Part shown: piece after piece, positions 26,953 through 35,934 of the stretch | Layout: each line of letters starts with the position of its first letter | Numbering within the stretch: the first letter of the stretch is position 1 | Source of the DNA: Asticcacaulis sp. AC466 | GTDB taxonomy: Bacteria; Pseudomonadota; Alphaproteobacteria; Caulobacterales; Caulobacteraceae | Assembly: GCF_000495815.1 (NCBI RefSeq) | Contig: NZ_AWGE01000008.1 | Span: 124,001-188,000, forward strand | Length of the DNA: 64,000 nt | Direction of reading: 5' to 3' | Translations under genes and position numbers: made by a program | The notes under the pieces: generated by a model | What the model saw: the letters and a program-made list of their open reading frames with translations, nothing else | Databases searched by the model: none | What the model was told of the DNA's origin: nothing

Positions 26953-29094
26953 CTAGAATGCCTGTCCTATGCCAACATAGAGGGCGACCAGGGGCTCGCC
27001 CACTTCCTTGCTGCGGTTGATCGGGGTGGCCACATCGATACGGATGGGGCCGAAATTGGTGTAGAGGCGCGCACCGATGCCCACGCCGACGCGCAGGTTG
27101 TCGAAGGTCGGCGTCGTAGACACATAGGCCTGGCCGATGTCGACGAACGGCACGATGCCGATATTGCCGATACGGTAGCGATATTCCACCGACGCTTCGA
27201 ACAGGCTGAGGCCGCCCGTCGGATTGAACGTGTCGTCGAGCGGTCCGACCTGCTGATAGGAATAGCCACGGATGCTTCCGCCGCCACCGGCATACAGCCG
27301 ACGCGACGGCGCGATCTGGTCCAGCGAGCCGCCGAAGATGAAGCCCAGCCGCGTGCGGGCGGCGATCACCGATTTTTCATTGACCGGGAAATAATAGCTG
27401 CCATCGATAATGGTGCGCACACTGGAGCCGCTGCCGCCCTGAAGGGAGACCTGGGGGGTCAGCTCGACCGACGCCCGGTAGCCGAGGCTTGGGTTAAGCA
27501 GGCTGTCGGAGCGGTCGTAGCCGATACGCGTCGGCAAAGCGACGACGTAATAGTTTTCCGTATTGCCGATATATTTATTGAAACCGCCCGTGGCTTCCTG
27601 GGACGCGGTAAGGTCGAAGCCGTAGGACCAGGTCCATACCTTTTGCCACAAGGGTGTTGAGACGCGTGACACCTGACCGCTAATTCCGGCGGTATAGGCT
27701 TCGTAACTGTCATAGATGTTGTGTGACGCGGTCGCCGACAGTTGGAAGGTGCGGTCACGCTTTTTGGCGTTTGCGCGCCGGAAGGTCGTGGTCAGCCCTT
27801 GTTGCTGAGTGCCGAGTGAGCCGGTCACGATCAGCGCGCCTTCGGGCGGGAACATGTTGCGGTTCTGCCAGGAGGCGGTGGCGGTGAAGCCTTCGCCGGT
27901 ATTGTAGCCAAGCTGCGCCGCCAGGGTGCGATAGGGGCCGCGTTGCTGGTGCACCAGCAGATCGACATATTCGGTGCCATCATCGGCAAAGGTGCCGGTG
28001 GCCACGGGTTCGACGGCGACCGAGCGGAACAGACCTGTGGCTACCAATGCTTCACGCAGGTCGTCAACCCGGCGATTGTCGTAGAGATCGCCCTTTTCGA
28101 AGCGCGTCATCACCGCGACGTGGTCGGCGCCGAAGGCTTGCTTGCCATCGCTTTTGAAACCGCCGAAGCGCGAGCGATTGCCGGTATCGACGCTCAGGCT
28201 GTAATCACCCGTGTGTGCTGCGCCATCGAGCAGGATATCGCGCTGCCCCACCTTGGCGAATGGATAGCCGGTCTGCTGCATCACCACGCTGACATTGGCC
28301 TCGGCGGCAATGACGTTGGCGGCGACGATGGGATCGCCGGTTGACAGAGGAATGGCGTTGCGGATCAGGTCTGACGGCTCTGTCGGCTTGGCGGCGGCCT
28401 TGATTGTACCGAATGTATAGGCGGGGCCCGGGACGACGACGATATGGGCCTGGACCGGATCTCCGGCGGCCTGGGGTGTGGTGAGAGCGGTCGTGACCGT
28501 GCCGTCGTAATAGCCACGGCTTTGCAGCAGCCGCAGGATGATGCCTTCGTCCTCGGTCGCACGGGCGCGAACCTGGGCGACATTGACCGCCTTGCCCTTG
28601 CCGGCATCGAGCGAGCTCAGAGCCTTGAATTCCTCGTTCAGCTTGATGGTGTGCAGGCCGTCGACGACGGTGACATAGGTGATCTGAGGCTGGTCGGTTT
28701 CGGACGCGACGATGCCTTGGTTGGGTTGAACGTCGTAGCCTGACAAGGGCGGCAGAGGGGCGTCGAGCGTGCTGTCCTGGGCGGTGGTGACGGGTGCCAG
28801 GGCATCGGGGTCTTGCGGATCCGTGGCCGTGGCGGCCGGGGTGGCGGCCGGCATGGCTGTCTGGGGCTGGCCCTGAGCGGGCGCCTGAGTCTGTTGTGGT
28901 GGTGTGGGCGTTGCGGTTTGCGTGTCGTCGAGCGACGGCAGGGCGGCAGTAAAGGCGTCGTCGCTGATGATCGGCGTCGTATCCGGGTCGGCTTGCGGTG
29001 CGGGGGCGTCCGGTGTGACGGGCGGCGTGGCCTGCGCAAAGGCACCCCCCGCCATCATCAGGGCGGCGGCAGGCACGAAATTAAGCACGGTCAT
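26953..29094 (-). CDS. tamA: Outer-membrane assembly factor TamA (Omp85/BamA superfamily)
   Basis: The first ATG gives 713 residues with a signal peptide (FVPAAALMMAGGAFAQ). A Pro/Thr/Gln-rich linker of about 100 residues follows, then POTRA-like domains, and a 16-strand Omp85 barrel with the conserved lid-loop motif YAGGGGSIRGYSYQ and a terminal Phe (VGIGQAF). Non-ATG starts upstream (TTG, GTG) remain open, and no strong ribosome-binding site decides between them. It partners TamB, encoded one base downstream. The long low-complexity linker between signal peptide and POTRA region is unusual for TamA. Confidence 0.9.
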   Translation of the reverse strand: MTVLNFVPAAALMMAGGAFAQATPPVTPDAPAPQADPDTTPIISDDAFTAALPSLDDTQTATPTPPQQTQAPAQGQPQTAMPAATPAATATDPQDPDALAPVTTAQDSTLDAPLPPLSGYDVQPNQGIVASETDQPQITYVTVVDGLHTIKLNEEFKALSSLDAGKGKAVNVAQVRARATEDEGIILRLLQSRGYYDGTVTTALTTPQAAGDPVQAHIVVVPGPAYTFGTIKAAAKPTEPSDLIRNAIPLSTGDPIVAANVIAAEANVSVVMQQTGYPFAKVGQRDILLDGAAHTGDYSLSVDTGNRSRFGGFKSDGKQAFGADHVAVMTRFEKGDLYDNRRVDDLREALVATGLFRSVAVEPVATGTFADDGTEYVDLLVHQQRGPYRTLAAQLGYNTGEGFTATASWQNRNMFPPEGALIVTGSLGTQQQGLTTTFRRANAKKRDRTFQLSATASHNIYDSYEAYTAGISGQVSRVSTPLWQKVWTWSYGFDLTASQEATGGFNKYIGNTENYYVVALPTRIGYDRSDSLLNPSLGYRASVELTPQVSLQGGSGSSVRTIIDGSYYFPVNEKSVIAARTRLGFIFGGSLDQIAPSRRLYAGGGGSIRGYSYQQVGPLDDTFNPTGGLSLFEASVEYRYRIGNIGIVPFVDIGQAYVSTTPTFDNLRVGVGIGARLYTNFGPIRIDVATPINRSKEVGEPLVALYVGIGQAF

Positions 29095-29237
29095 GACTTT
29101 GACGGTAAAAATAGGCACTGTCCTCAGATTGCGGTAACGGACCGACGAGACCGTTTTCTTGGGTGCGATACCTGTGCGCAAAAAATCGATGTGGAAATCT
29201 AGCAGCCACCGGTTTTATTTCGCTTAATGTATAAACG

Positions 29238-29250
29238 AATTGCAGCGCAA
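29238..29250 (+). promoter_or_regulatory. Ada-box-like operator upstream of ada
   Basis: AAT-TGCAGC-GCAA has the A-box (AAT) and B-box (GCAA) of the E. coli ada operator with the same 6-base gap (E. coli AAT-TAAAGC-GCAA). It lies 67 bp before the ada start codon. The 223-bp tamA-ada intergenic region shows nothing else clear. Confidence 0.6.
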
Positions 29251-29317
29251 GGGGCGGAGTTCGGCGTGGCGGGAAAAGTGGCACGGTGCGGCATCGTCAC
29301 CCCGTAAGGAAACTGCT

Positions 29318-30370
29318 ATGTTGATGTCCATGCCTATTGAAACCGCTACATCGCCCGACGCGCTATGGGACGCTTTGAAAAACCGCGCCGGCGGCGACTT
29401 TTTTTACAGTGTCAAAACAACCGGTGTCTATTGCCGCCCGTCCTGCGCCTCGCGTTTGCCGCGCCGGGAAAACGTTGCCTTCTATTCGAGTTGCGACGCC
29501 GCCGAAGCCGCCGGTTTCCGGCCATGCCTGCGGTGTCGGCCGCGTGGCGACAGCCGCCAGGCCGAGCAGGCGCGTTTGATCGCCGAGATCTGCCGCTTCA
29601 TCGAAGGCGCCGAAGACGCGCCGTCCCTCGACCAGATGGCCGCCCGGGCCGCCCTGTCGCCGCATCATTTCCATCGCCTGTTCAAATCGGTCACCGGACT
29701 GACGCCGAAAGCCTATGCCGATGCCCATCGCGCCCGTCGGGTTCGGGACGGTCTGTCAGCCGGAGAAGCGGTGACAACGGCGCTTTATGATGCCGGTTAC
29801 GGCTCAAACGGACGCTTTTATGAACGCTCCAATGCGATTCTCGGCATGACGCCGACCCAGTTCCAGCGCGGCGGGGCGGGGGATATCCGCTTCGCCATCG
29901 GCCAGTGTTCGCTGGGCGCGGTGCTGGTGGCCCAAAGCGAGAAGGGCATATGCGCCATTACCTTGGGCGACGACGCGCGGGCTTTGGCCGCCGACCTCCA
30001 GGACCGCTTTCCCAGGGCCAATCTGATCGGGGCGGATGCCGCCTTTGAAGCGACGGTGGCGCAGGTGGTCGGCATGATCGACGGCGATCAGACCCCCGAC
30101 CTGCCGCTCGATATTCGCGGCACAGCGTTTCAGCAACGCGTCTGGCAGGCCCTGCGCGCCATTCCGCCGGGCGAGACGCGCAGCTATAGCGAGGTTGCCG
30201 ACGCCATCGGCGCCCCTAAGGCGGTTCGCGCGGTGGCGGGGGCCTGTGCGGCCAATGCCCTGGCCGTCGCCATTCCGTGCCATCGGGTGGTGAAGACCGA
30301 TGGGGCGCTGAGCGGCTATCGCTGGGGCGTTGAACGCAAACGCGCCCTGCTGCTGAAAGAGGGCGCGTGA
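29318..30370 (+). CDS. ada: Bifunctional Ada: alkylated-DNA repair methyltransferase and activator
   Basis: A 350-residue protein with the full Ada layout. N-terminal zinc/phosphotriester domain has C39, C43, C70 and C73 (E. coli C38, C42, C69, C72). An AraC-type helix-turn-helix occupies residues about 95-175. The C-terminal O6-methylguanine methyltransferase has the acceptor C321 in IPCHRV, the same number as in E. coli. Methylation of C39 should turn it into an activator of its own operon, in agreement with the Ada-box-like site upstream. The ATG with TAAGGA seven bases before it is preferred over an open upstream extension. It overlaps the next gene (TGATG). Confidence 0.96.
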   Translation: MLMSMPIETATSPDALWDALKNRAGGDFFYSVKTTGVYCRPSCASRLPRRENVAFYSSCDAAEAAGFRPCLRCRPRGDSRQAEQARLIAEICRFIEGAEDAPSLDQMAARAALSPHHFHRLFKSVTGLTPKAYADAHRARRVRDGLSAGEAVTTALYDAGYGSNGRFYERSNAILGMTPTQFQRGGAGDIRFAIGQCSLGAVLVAQSEKGICAITLGDDARALAADLQDRFPRANLIGADAAFEATVAQVVGMIDGDQTPDLPLDIRGTAFQQRVWQALRAIPPGETRSYSEVADAIGAPKAVRAVAGACAANALAVAIPCHRVVKTDGALSGYRWGVERKRALLLKEGA

Positions 30371-31044
30371 TGCCCGAGGCGATGCAGGCCGATCTCGACC
30401 AATATGGTTACGCCATCCTGCCCGGCTGTGTGCCGCCGGCCGATTGCGCCGGTCTGGCGGCGCTTTACGACCGCCCGCTGTTCCGTAGTCACATCCATAT
30501 GGCGCGGCACGGCTTCGGGCGCGGGGAATACAAGTATTTCAGCTATCCCTTGCCCGATCCGGTGGCCGGTTTGCGCGACCGGCTTTACTCGCAACTGGCG
30601 CCGATCGCCAATCTGTGGCAGGCGCGCATGGGGTTGGAGACGCGTTTTCCGCCCGATCATGAGGCATTTTTGGTGCGGTGCCATGCCGCCGGTCAGCGGC
30701 GGCCGACACCGCTGCTGCTTCGCTACGGGCCAGAGGATTACAACTGCCTGCATCAGGACCTGTACGGCGAACACGTTTTTCCCTTGCAGGCCGCGGTGCT
30801 GTTGTCGCGCCCGCAGGACGATTTCACCGGCGGGGCGTTCGTTCTGACCGAACAAAGGCCCCGAATGCAGTCACGGGCCGAAGTCGTGCCTTTGCAGCAA
30901 GGCGATGCGGTCGTTTTCGCCGTGCATCACCGGCCGGTCATGGGCGCGCGGGGCAGTTATCGCGTCAACATGCGTCACGGCGTGTCCCGTGTAAGATCAG
31001 GGCAGCGGCATGTTCTGGGGATCATATTCCATGACGCAGCCTGA
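30370..31044 (+). CDS. 2OG-Fe(II) dioxygenase of the ada-alkB operon (function unassigned)
   Basis: A 224-residue protein with an iron facial triad H128-x-D130 (LHQDLYGEH) and H203 in VNMRHGVSRV, and an Arg nearby to hold 2-oxoglutarate. It is in the prolyl-hydroxylase-like branch, not the AlkB branch, although AlkB is encoded next. The overlaps at both ends (one base with ada, 14 bases with alkB) show a single adaptive-response operon. A role in alkylation damage repair, such as oxidative dealkylation of DNA, RNA or protein, is the natural inference, but the substrate cannot be read from the sequence. No signal peptide. Confidence 0.83.
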   Translation: MPEAMQADLDQYGYAILPGCVPPADCAGLAALYDRPLFRSHIHMARHGFGRGEYKYFSYPLPDPVAGLRDRLYSQLAPIANLWQARMGLETRFPPDHEAFLVRCHAAGQRRPTPLLLRYGPEDYNCLHQDLYGEHVFPLQAAVLLSRPQDDFTGGAFVLTEQRPRMQSRAEVVPLQQGDAVVFAVHHRPVMGARGSYRVNMRHGVSRVRSGQRHVLGIIFHDAA

Positions 31045-31654
31045 CCTGTTCGGCGATAGCTTCGCCCGCGACGGCGTCACGGTGTTGCGGCGGTTCGCGG
31101 AAAGTGATGACGTCGCCTTGGTGGCTGCCATTGATGCCATCGCGGCCGAAGCGCCTTTCCGCCGGATGACCGTGCCGGGCGGCGGCCAGATGTCGGTGGC
31201 CATGACCAATGCGGGCGTCGGCTGGGTAACGGACGCGCAGGGCTATCGCTATAGCGGCGAAGACCCGGTGAGTGGCAAGCTCTGGCCCGATCTGCCGCCC
31301 GTCTTCGTCGATCTGGCGCAGCGGGCGGCAGCAGAGGCGGGCTTCGACTTCACGCCGGACGGTTGCCTGATCAACCTCTATGCGCCGGGCGCGCGGATGG
31401 GCTTGCACCAGGATCGCAACGAACGCGATTTTTCCGCGCCCATCGTGTCGGTGTCGCTGGGCCTGCCGGCGAGGTTTCAGTTCGGCGGGCTGAGGCGTAG
31501 CGATCCGGTCGAGACACTCGTTTTGCATCATGGCGACGTCGTCGTTTGGGGCGGTCCGGCGCGCAAGGCGTTTCACGGCGTCCTCACCTTGAAGCCCGGC
31601 CATCATGCCATCGGCGGGCACAGATATAATCTGACCTTTCGCAAGGCGCTTTAA
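31031..31654 (+). CDS. alkB: DNA oxidative demethylase AlkB
   Basis: A 207-residue AlkB with H126-x-D128 (LHQDRNERDF), H182 (KAFHGV) and the RYNLTFR motif that binds 2-oxoglutarate, all close in number to the E. coli enzyme. The MTQPDLFGD start resembles the E. coli N-terminus, and GGGGAT lies about 8 bases upstream; an ATG 21 bp earlier is open too. It removes 1-methyladenine and 3-methylcytosine lesions by oxidation. It is the third gene of the ada operon. Confidence 0.96.
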   Translation: MTQPDLFGDSFARDGVTVLRRFAESDDVALVAAIDAIAAEAPFRRMTVPGGGQMSVAMTNAGVGWVTDAQGYRYSGEDPVSGKLWPDLPPVFVDLAQRAAAEAGFDFTPDGCLINLYAPGARMGLHQDRNERDFSAPIVSVSLGLPARFQFGGLRRSDPVETLVLHHGDVVVWGGPARKAFHGVLTLKPGHHAIGGHRYNLTFRKAL

Positions 31655-31686
31655 GGGTATAACCCTGCCGGGCAGGAGGAGCCCAA

Positions 31687-32967
31687 ATGCGATGGATTGC
31701 CGGATTGATAACGGTGCTGAGCCTGGCGGTAGTGCCTTTGGCGGCGCGGACTGAGGTTGTCGATCAGGTCTGGGCCGGGCATCCGGTCGCCTTCGCCCTG
31801 GCCGCGTCGGATAAGCACCTGTTCGTCGGATATTATGGCGCCGATCGCCGCCTTACCGTGGCGGAGCGCGATATCTCCGGCGGCGCGTGGCGCTATACCC
31901 GGCTGGACACCTCGGTGGGCTGGGACAGCCACAACTACATCGCCATGGCCATCGATTCGGTGGAGCGACTGCATGTTGCCGCCAATATGCATGTGTCGCC
32001 GCTGACCTATTACACGGCAGCCAAGCCGGATGACGCCGAAAGCCTGAGGCGCGTGCCGGTCCTCATCGACCCCACGAGGGAACTGCGCATGACCTATCCT
32101 GTCTTCCTGAAGGACCGGGCCGGGCGGTTGATTTTCAGATATCGCGATGGCGGTTCGGGGAATGGCAACGATATCTATACGGTCTGTGACGGGCGGACAT
32201 GGGCGCCTTTGCTGAACGTGCCCCTGACCGACGGTGAGGGAAAGCGCAACGCCTATCCGGTCGGGCCGGTGGTTGGGCCGGATGGCCAATTTCACCTGAC
32301 GTGGGTGTGGCGCGAAACGCCCGATGCCGCCACCAACCATGATTTGAGCTATGCCCGCAGCGCCGATCTGAGTCATTGGCAAAAGGCCGATGGCACGCCC
32401 CTCGTCCTGCCCATGACCTACGAAAGCGCCGAGATTGTCGATCCGGTGCCGGTGGGCGGCGGCATGATCAACAATAATACCCTGATCGGGTTCGATGCGG
32501 ATGCGCGCCCGCTTATCGCCTATCACAAATATGATGCCGCCGGACACACGCAAATCTATGTGGCGCGCTTCGAAGAGGACCATTGGCGTGTGGTCCAGGC
32601 CAGCGACTGGACCGGCTATCGCTGGGAGTTCGGCGGCAACGGGTCGCTTATATTCGAGGTGACGCTCAAGGCCGCCTATGCCCGTGGCGATGAGGTGATC
32701 GTGCCGGTAACGCGGCAGGGCGTCGCCACCGAATTGCATCTGCGTGCAACGGACTTGTCGCGGGTGGCCGAAACGCCCGCGCCGCCATCGCGCTTTGCCG
32801 CTGACATCAAGGGCGTGGCTATCCCGGCGGACATGCAGCTCAATCAGGTGGAGCTGGATGCCGGTGGGCACCACTACCTGCTGGCCTGGGCGACCTTGCC
32901 GCAGAACCGTGACCGGCCACGCGATGTCGTGCCGCCGCCTGTGCCGCTTATGCTGTTCGAAAAATAA
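31687..32967 (+). CDS. Exported BNR-4-type beta-propeller protein, possible polysaccharide lyase
   Basis: A 426-residue protein with a signal peptide (GLITVLSLAVVPLAA) and propeller-like repeats. The segment DSHNYIAMAIDSVERLHVAANMH, a His-Asn motif followed by another His, resembles the signature of BNR-4 propellers, including several polysaccharide lyases such as ulvan lyases. Later blade motifs include LIFRYRDGGSGNGND and PLIAYHKYD. It could cleave an acidic polysaccharide outside the cytoplasm, but family placement without a search is tentative. AGGAGG just upstream makes a strong start. It is 32 bp after alkB and might be read through from that operon, though the functions look unrelated. 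Confidence 0.7.
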   Translation: MRWIAGLITVLSLAVVPLAARTEVVDQVWAGHPVAFALAASDKHLFVGYYGADRRLTVAERDISGGAWRYTRLDTSVGWDSHNYIAMAIDSVERLHVAANMHVSPLTYYTAAKPDDAESLRRVPVLIDPTRELRMTYPVFLKDRAGRLIFRYRDGGSGNGNDIYTVCDGRTWAPLLNVPLTDGEGKRNAYPVGPVVGPDGQFHLTWVWRETPDAATNHDLSYARSADLSHWQKADGTPLVLPMTYESAEIVDPVPVGGGMINNNTLIGFDADARPLIAYHKYDAAGHTQIYVARFEEDHWRVVQASDWTGYRWEFGGNGSLIFEVTLKAAYARGDEVIVPVTRQGVATELHLRATDLSRVAETPAPPSRFAADIKGVAIPADMQLNQVELDAGGHHYLLAWATLPQNRDRPRDVVPPPVPLMLFEK

Positions 32968-32972
32968 ACGCC

Positions 32973-33015
32973 CCATATAGCGCCCCGGCGGCGAAACCGT
33001 CGGGGCGCTATATGG
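32973..33015. terminator. Bidirectional terminator between BNR gene and topA
   Basis: A 14-bp perfect stem CCATATAGCGCCCC / GGGGCGCTATATGG with a 15-base loop lies between two convergent genes. The T-rich sequence is better on the topA (minus) side (TTTATTTTT). Confidence 0.8.
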
Positions 33016-33038
33016 TCAGATGGCTTTCGAGCGTCGTC

Positions 33039-35699
33039 TTAGGCCGTCTTTTTTGCGGGCGCCTTCTTTGCCGCCGGCTTTTTGGCCGCTGTGGTCTTGG
33101 TGGCGGTCGATTTCGCCGCCGCTGTCTTTGGGGCGGCCTTGGTAGTCGCTTTTTTGGCAGGGGCCTTTTTCGCCGGGGCCTTTTTGGTGGACGCGCCGCC
33201 CTTGGCTTTGATCAGGTCTATGGCCTGTTCCAGGGTGACGGTTTCCGGTGTCACGTCCTTCGGCAGGGTGGCATTGACCTTGCCGCACTTGACATAGGGG
33301 CCGTAGCGGCCAGCCATGACCGAAATCTTGTCGCCGCCCTCGCCAAACGTACCCAGTTCACGCAAGGGGGCGGCCGCCGCGGCGCGACCCTTGCCACCGC
33401 CGCCCGCGCGCTTTTCAGCGATCAGGTCAACGGCACGATTGATGCCGATTTCAAACACTTCGTCCAGACTGGCCAGATTGGCATAGGTGCCGCCGGTTTC
33501 GATAAACGGACCGAAGCGACCGAGACCGGCCACAATGGTCGTCTTGTCTTCCGGGTGGATACCGACGGTGCGCGGCAGGGACAGGAGCTTAAGCGCGCGT
33601 TCCAGGTCGATGGAGGCCGCCGGCCAGGCCTTGGGCAGGCTGGAGCGCTTGGGCTTATCGTCTTTCGATTCGGGCTCGCCCAACTGCACATAGGGGCCGA
33701 AACGGCCGATTTTCAGCGCCACCGTCTTGCCGGTTTCCGGATCGGTCCCCAGGTCGCGGTCGCCATTGGCGCCGTTTTCACCGTTTTCGGCATCGGGCGC
33801 ACCGACGGGCCGGGTATATTTGCACTCTGGATAGTTGGAGCAGCCGATGAAGGCGCCGAAGCGCGAGGTCTTCAGGCTGAGCAGGCCGGTGCCGCAGGTC
33901 GGGCAGGCGCGGGGATTGCTGCCGTCGCCCTTGTCCGGGAAGATGAGCGGCCCCAGGCTTTCGTTCAGTGCGTCGAGTACCTGCGTGGTGCGCAACTCGG
34001 TCATGCCCTCGGCGGCAGCGTGGAAATCCTTCCAGAAATCGGCCAGCAGCGTCTTGTAATTCAGTTCGCCGGCGGAAACGAGGTCGAGCTTTTCTTCCAG
34101 GTCGGCGGTGAAGTCGTATTGGACATAGCGATGGAAGAACTGGTCGAGGAAGGCCGTAACCAGACGGCCCTTGTCTTCCGGAATGAAGCGGTTCTTGTCC
34201 ATGCGGACATAGGCGCGATCGCGCAGCACGGTCAGGATGGAGGCATAGGTCGACGGGCGGCCGATGCCGAGTTCTTCCAGCTTCTTGACGAGCGTGGCTT
34301 CGGAATAGCGCGGGGGCGGCTCAGTAAAGTGTTGGTCGGCCTTGGCGGTATGGATGTCGGCCAGGGTCCCGGCCTTGACGGCCGGCAGGCGGCCGCCTTC
34401 GTCATCGGTGTCGTCGTCGCGGCCTTCTTCATACACCGCCATGAAGCCGTCGAAGGTCACCACCTGACCGGTGGCGCGTAGCGAGGTCTGCTTGTCGGCG
34501 GTAAACAGGTTGATCGTGGTGTTTTCGACGCGCGCCTGTTCCATCTGCGACGCCAGGGTGCGTTTCCAGATCAGTTCATAGAGGCGCGCCTGATCGCCAT
34601 CAAGGCGCAGGGTTTCCGGGCGACGGAAGGCGGAGGTCGGGCGGATGGCTTCGTGCGCTTCCTGGGCGTTCTTGGCCTTGGCCTTATACTGGCGCGGCGT
34701 TTCCGGCACGTAGGCAGCCCCGAACCGTTCGCCGATCAGCTTGCGCATCTCGCTGATGGCCGAGGGTTCGATATAGACGCCGTCGGTACGCATATAGGTG
34801 ATCAGACCGACCGTTTCGCCGCCGATATCGACGCCTTCGTATAGCTTCTGCGCTGTTTGCATGGTGCGGCTGGCCGAGAAGCCGAGCTTGCGGGCGGCTT
34901 CCTGTTGCAGGGTCGAGGTGGTGAAGGGCGGCGCGGGCGATTTCTTGCCGGGCTTCTGTTCGACCTCGGTGACGGTGAACTGTGAGCCCTTGATCAGGTC
35001 GCGGGCGGCGAAGGCCGACGCTTCGTCTGGCAGGTCGAACTTGCCCAGGCGCTTGCCGTTCAGGGTGAACAGCTTGGCGTTGAAGGGCGGGGAATTGGCC
35101 GAGACTTCGGCGTCCACCGTCCAATATTCCTCGGTCTTGAACTTCTCGATTTCAATTTCGCGATCGACGACGATCTTCAGCGCCACGGATTGGACGCGGC
35201 CGGCGGAGCGGGCGCCGGGCAGCTTGCGCCATAGGACGGGCGACAGGGTGAAGCCTACCAGATAATCGAGCGCGCGCCGGGCCAGATAGGCATCGACCAG
35301 CTCCATGTCGATGTCGCGCGGGGCGGCCATGGCTTGTTGAACTGCCGATTGCGTAATGGCGTTGAAGGTGACGCGCTGGACGATCTTTTCTTTCAGCACC
35401 TTCTTCTTGTTGAGCACTTCCAGCACGTGCCACGAAATCGCTTCTCCTTCGCGATCCGGGTCGGTGGCGAGAATCACGCGGTCGGCGCCCTTTATGGCAT
35501 CGGCGATATCGTTGAGTCGCTTGGCGGACTTCGGATCGACTTCCCAGGTCATGGCGAAATCTTCATCCGGGCGGACGCTGCCATCCTTGGACGGCAAATC
35601 GCGGATGTGGCCGAAGCTGGCCAGAACAGTGAAACCCTTGCCCAGGTACTTGTTGATGGTCTTGGCCTTGGCCGGGCTTTCTACGATAACAACGGTCAT
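33039..35699 (-). CDS. topA: DNA topoisomerase I
   Basis: An 886-residue type IA topoisomerase. The TOPRIM domain has the DPDREGEAISWH motif, the active-site Tyr lies in GLITYMRTDGVYI, and one four-Cys zinc ribbon is visible (CPTCGTGLLS...CSNYPEC). Further degenerate ribbons follow, then a Lys/Ala-rich tail of about 50 residues (repeats of AKKAPAKK) that probably binds DNA. It relaxes negative supercoils. It follows dprA on the same strand; the 235-bp space between them is AT-rich near 35830-35900 and probably holds the topA promoter, with no gene in it. Confidence 0.97.
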   Translation of the reverse strand: MTVVIVESPAKAKTINKYLGKGFTVLASFGHIRDLPSKDGSVRPDEDFAMTWEVDPKSAKRLNDIADAIKGADRVILATDPDREGEAISWHVLEVLNKKKVLKEKIVQRVTFNAITQSAVQQAMAAPRDIDMELVDAYLARRALDYLVGFTLSPVLWRKLPGARSAGRVQSVALKIVVDREIEIEKFKTEEYWTVDAEVSANSPPFNAKLFTLNGKRLGKFDLPDEASAFAARDLIKGSQFTVTEVEQKPGKKSPAPPFTTSTLQQEAARKLGFSASRTMQTAQKLYEGVDIGGETVGLITYMRTDGVYIEPSAISEMRKLIGERFGAAYVPETPRQYKAKAKNAQEAHEAIRPTSAFRRPETLRLDGDQARLYELIWKRTLASQMEQARVENTTINLFTADKQTSLRATGQVVTFDGFMAVYEEGRDDDTDDEGGRLPAVKAGTLADIHTAKADQHFTEPPPRYSEATLVKKLEELGIGRPSTYASILTVLRDRAYVRMDKNRFIPEDKGRLVTAFLDQFFHRYVQYDFTADLEEKLDLVSAGELNYKTLLADFWKDFHAAAEGMTELRTTQVLDALNESLGPLIFPDKGDGSNPRACPTCGTGLLSLKTSRFGAFIGCSNYPECKYTRPVGAPDAENGENGANGDRDLGTDPETGKTVALKIGRFGPYVQLGEPESKDDKPKRSSLPKAWPAASIDLERALKLLSLPRTVGIHPEDKTTIVAGLGRFGPFIETGGTYANLASLDEVFEIGINRAVDLIAEKRAGGGGKGRAAAAAPLRELGTFGEGGDKISVMAGRYGPYVKCGKVNATLPKDVTPETVTLEQAIDLIKAKGGASTKKAPAKKAPAKKATTKAAPKTAAAKSTATKTTAAKKPAAKKAPAKKTA

Positions 35700-35934
35700 A
35701 AAATCTCTTGTCAGGCGAAAAATCGCCGAAGCTCAGTCGGAAAAGAAGGGTGTATGCGACCTTAGATTATGCGCCACACAGAATAATCAAGGCGTCTAAC
35801 CGGCCGCATACATGCTGAGCGATTCAATTTCTGTCAACGACAATAAAATAAAAGCCCGGCACAATTTAAAATAGATTTATAGTATTTTACGCTTTTTAAT
35901 GGACGGGCCGCCGGTGTGGCGCGCCGCAATACGC

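Noticed and set aside
33012-34481. Long 489-codon plus-strand ORF opposite topA
   Set aside because: It lies wholly antisense to a clear topoisomerase I gene; it is Gly/Arg-rich without domains. Long antisense frames are expected at this GC content.
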